DNA from: Floricoccus penangensis
Lineage (GTDB): Bacteria; Bacillota; Bacilli; Lactobacillales; Streptococcaceae
Reading direction: 5' to 3'
Assembly (NCBI RefSeq): GCF_001832885.1
Contig: NZ_MKIQ01000031.1
Location: forward strand, 1-64,000
Length of the DNA stretch: 64,000 bases
This document shows, piece by piece, positions 63,963 to 64,000 of this stretch. The stretch's first letter is position 1. Every line of letters starts with the position of its first letter. The notes under the pieces were generated by a model. The model had not been told where the DNA came from and did no database searches. It saw only the letters and a program-made list of their open reading frames with translations. Made by a program: the position numbers and the translations under genes.

Positions 63963-64000
63963 AATTTTTTGTCCTTTCTATAAAGGATTTAATCTTAGCT

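Overview
The window looks like chromosomal DNA of a low-GC member of the Streptococcaceae, probably close to Lactococcus or Floricoccus. Grounds: very AT-rich composition, AGGAG-type ribosome binding sites before nearly every gene, PepC, a MacP-like protein between a Nudix gene and mtnN, an LmrB-type MFS pump paired with a DUF4811 protein, a tributyrin-esterase-like EstA, DUF3278 proteins and an LPXTG protein. I cannot fix the genus. No rRNA, tRNA, insertion sequence, prophage or CRISPR array was recognised.

Layout. 1-8 kb: tail of an LPXTG surface protein, then pepC, an NAD salvage operon (pncB-nadE-nadD) and the glmU-nudix-macP-mtnN operon. 8.3-10.7 kb: two decaying copies of a pair of unknown membrane proteins. 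10.8-21 kb: a small membrane peptide and pullulanase, an MFS pump/DUF4811/TetR locus, a cluster of GNAT acetyltransferases with two tiny membrane peptides and a MarR regulator, and a cytoplasmic alpha-amylase. 21-28.7 kb: a phosphatase, a heterodimeric ABC exporter, msrB, a YrdB-like protein, a CPBP protease, a lipoprotein and a uracil-DNA-glycosylase-like protein.

28.8-33.7 kb: a three-gene operon of a GCS-type amino-acid ligase, a DUF2252 protein and a PPK1 homologue. The PPK1 homologue keeps its phospho-acceptor His but appears to lack two catalytic Arg and the second His. This is the best candidate for an undescribed pathway. 33.8-36.8 kb: two paralogous lipoproteins flank a transcription unit without an intact ORF and an XRE/S24-like regulator whose catalytic Lys is missing. 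37-47 kb: GNATs, a frameshifted MFS gene, azoreductase, esterase, 6-phospho-beta-glucosidase, dCMP deaminase, aldo/keto reductase, and an AAC(3)-like/P-loop kinase pair. Upstream of the kinase lies a threefold ~126-bp module that repeats its start region and carries hairpins whose arms differ but still pair.

47-64 kb: a YiaA-like protein, a complete response regulator-ABC-permease-permease-Cse60-like-histidine kinase operon, a GH13 glycosidase, a MATE pump with an Rrf2 regulator, an XRE plus triple DUF3278 operon, a membrane-anchored EEP-family phosphatase, a second PASTA-like lipoprotein, rplS, a GNAT and trpBA. Several perfect palindromes overlap promoters or lie in leaders (lmrCD-like ABC, azoR, both marR loci, XRE), so much of the local regulation can be read from the sequence. 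All functional calls rest on reading translated proteins by eye; no database search was possible.
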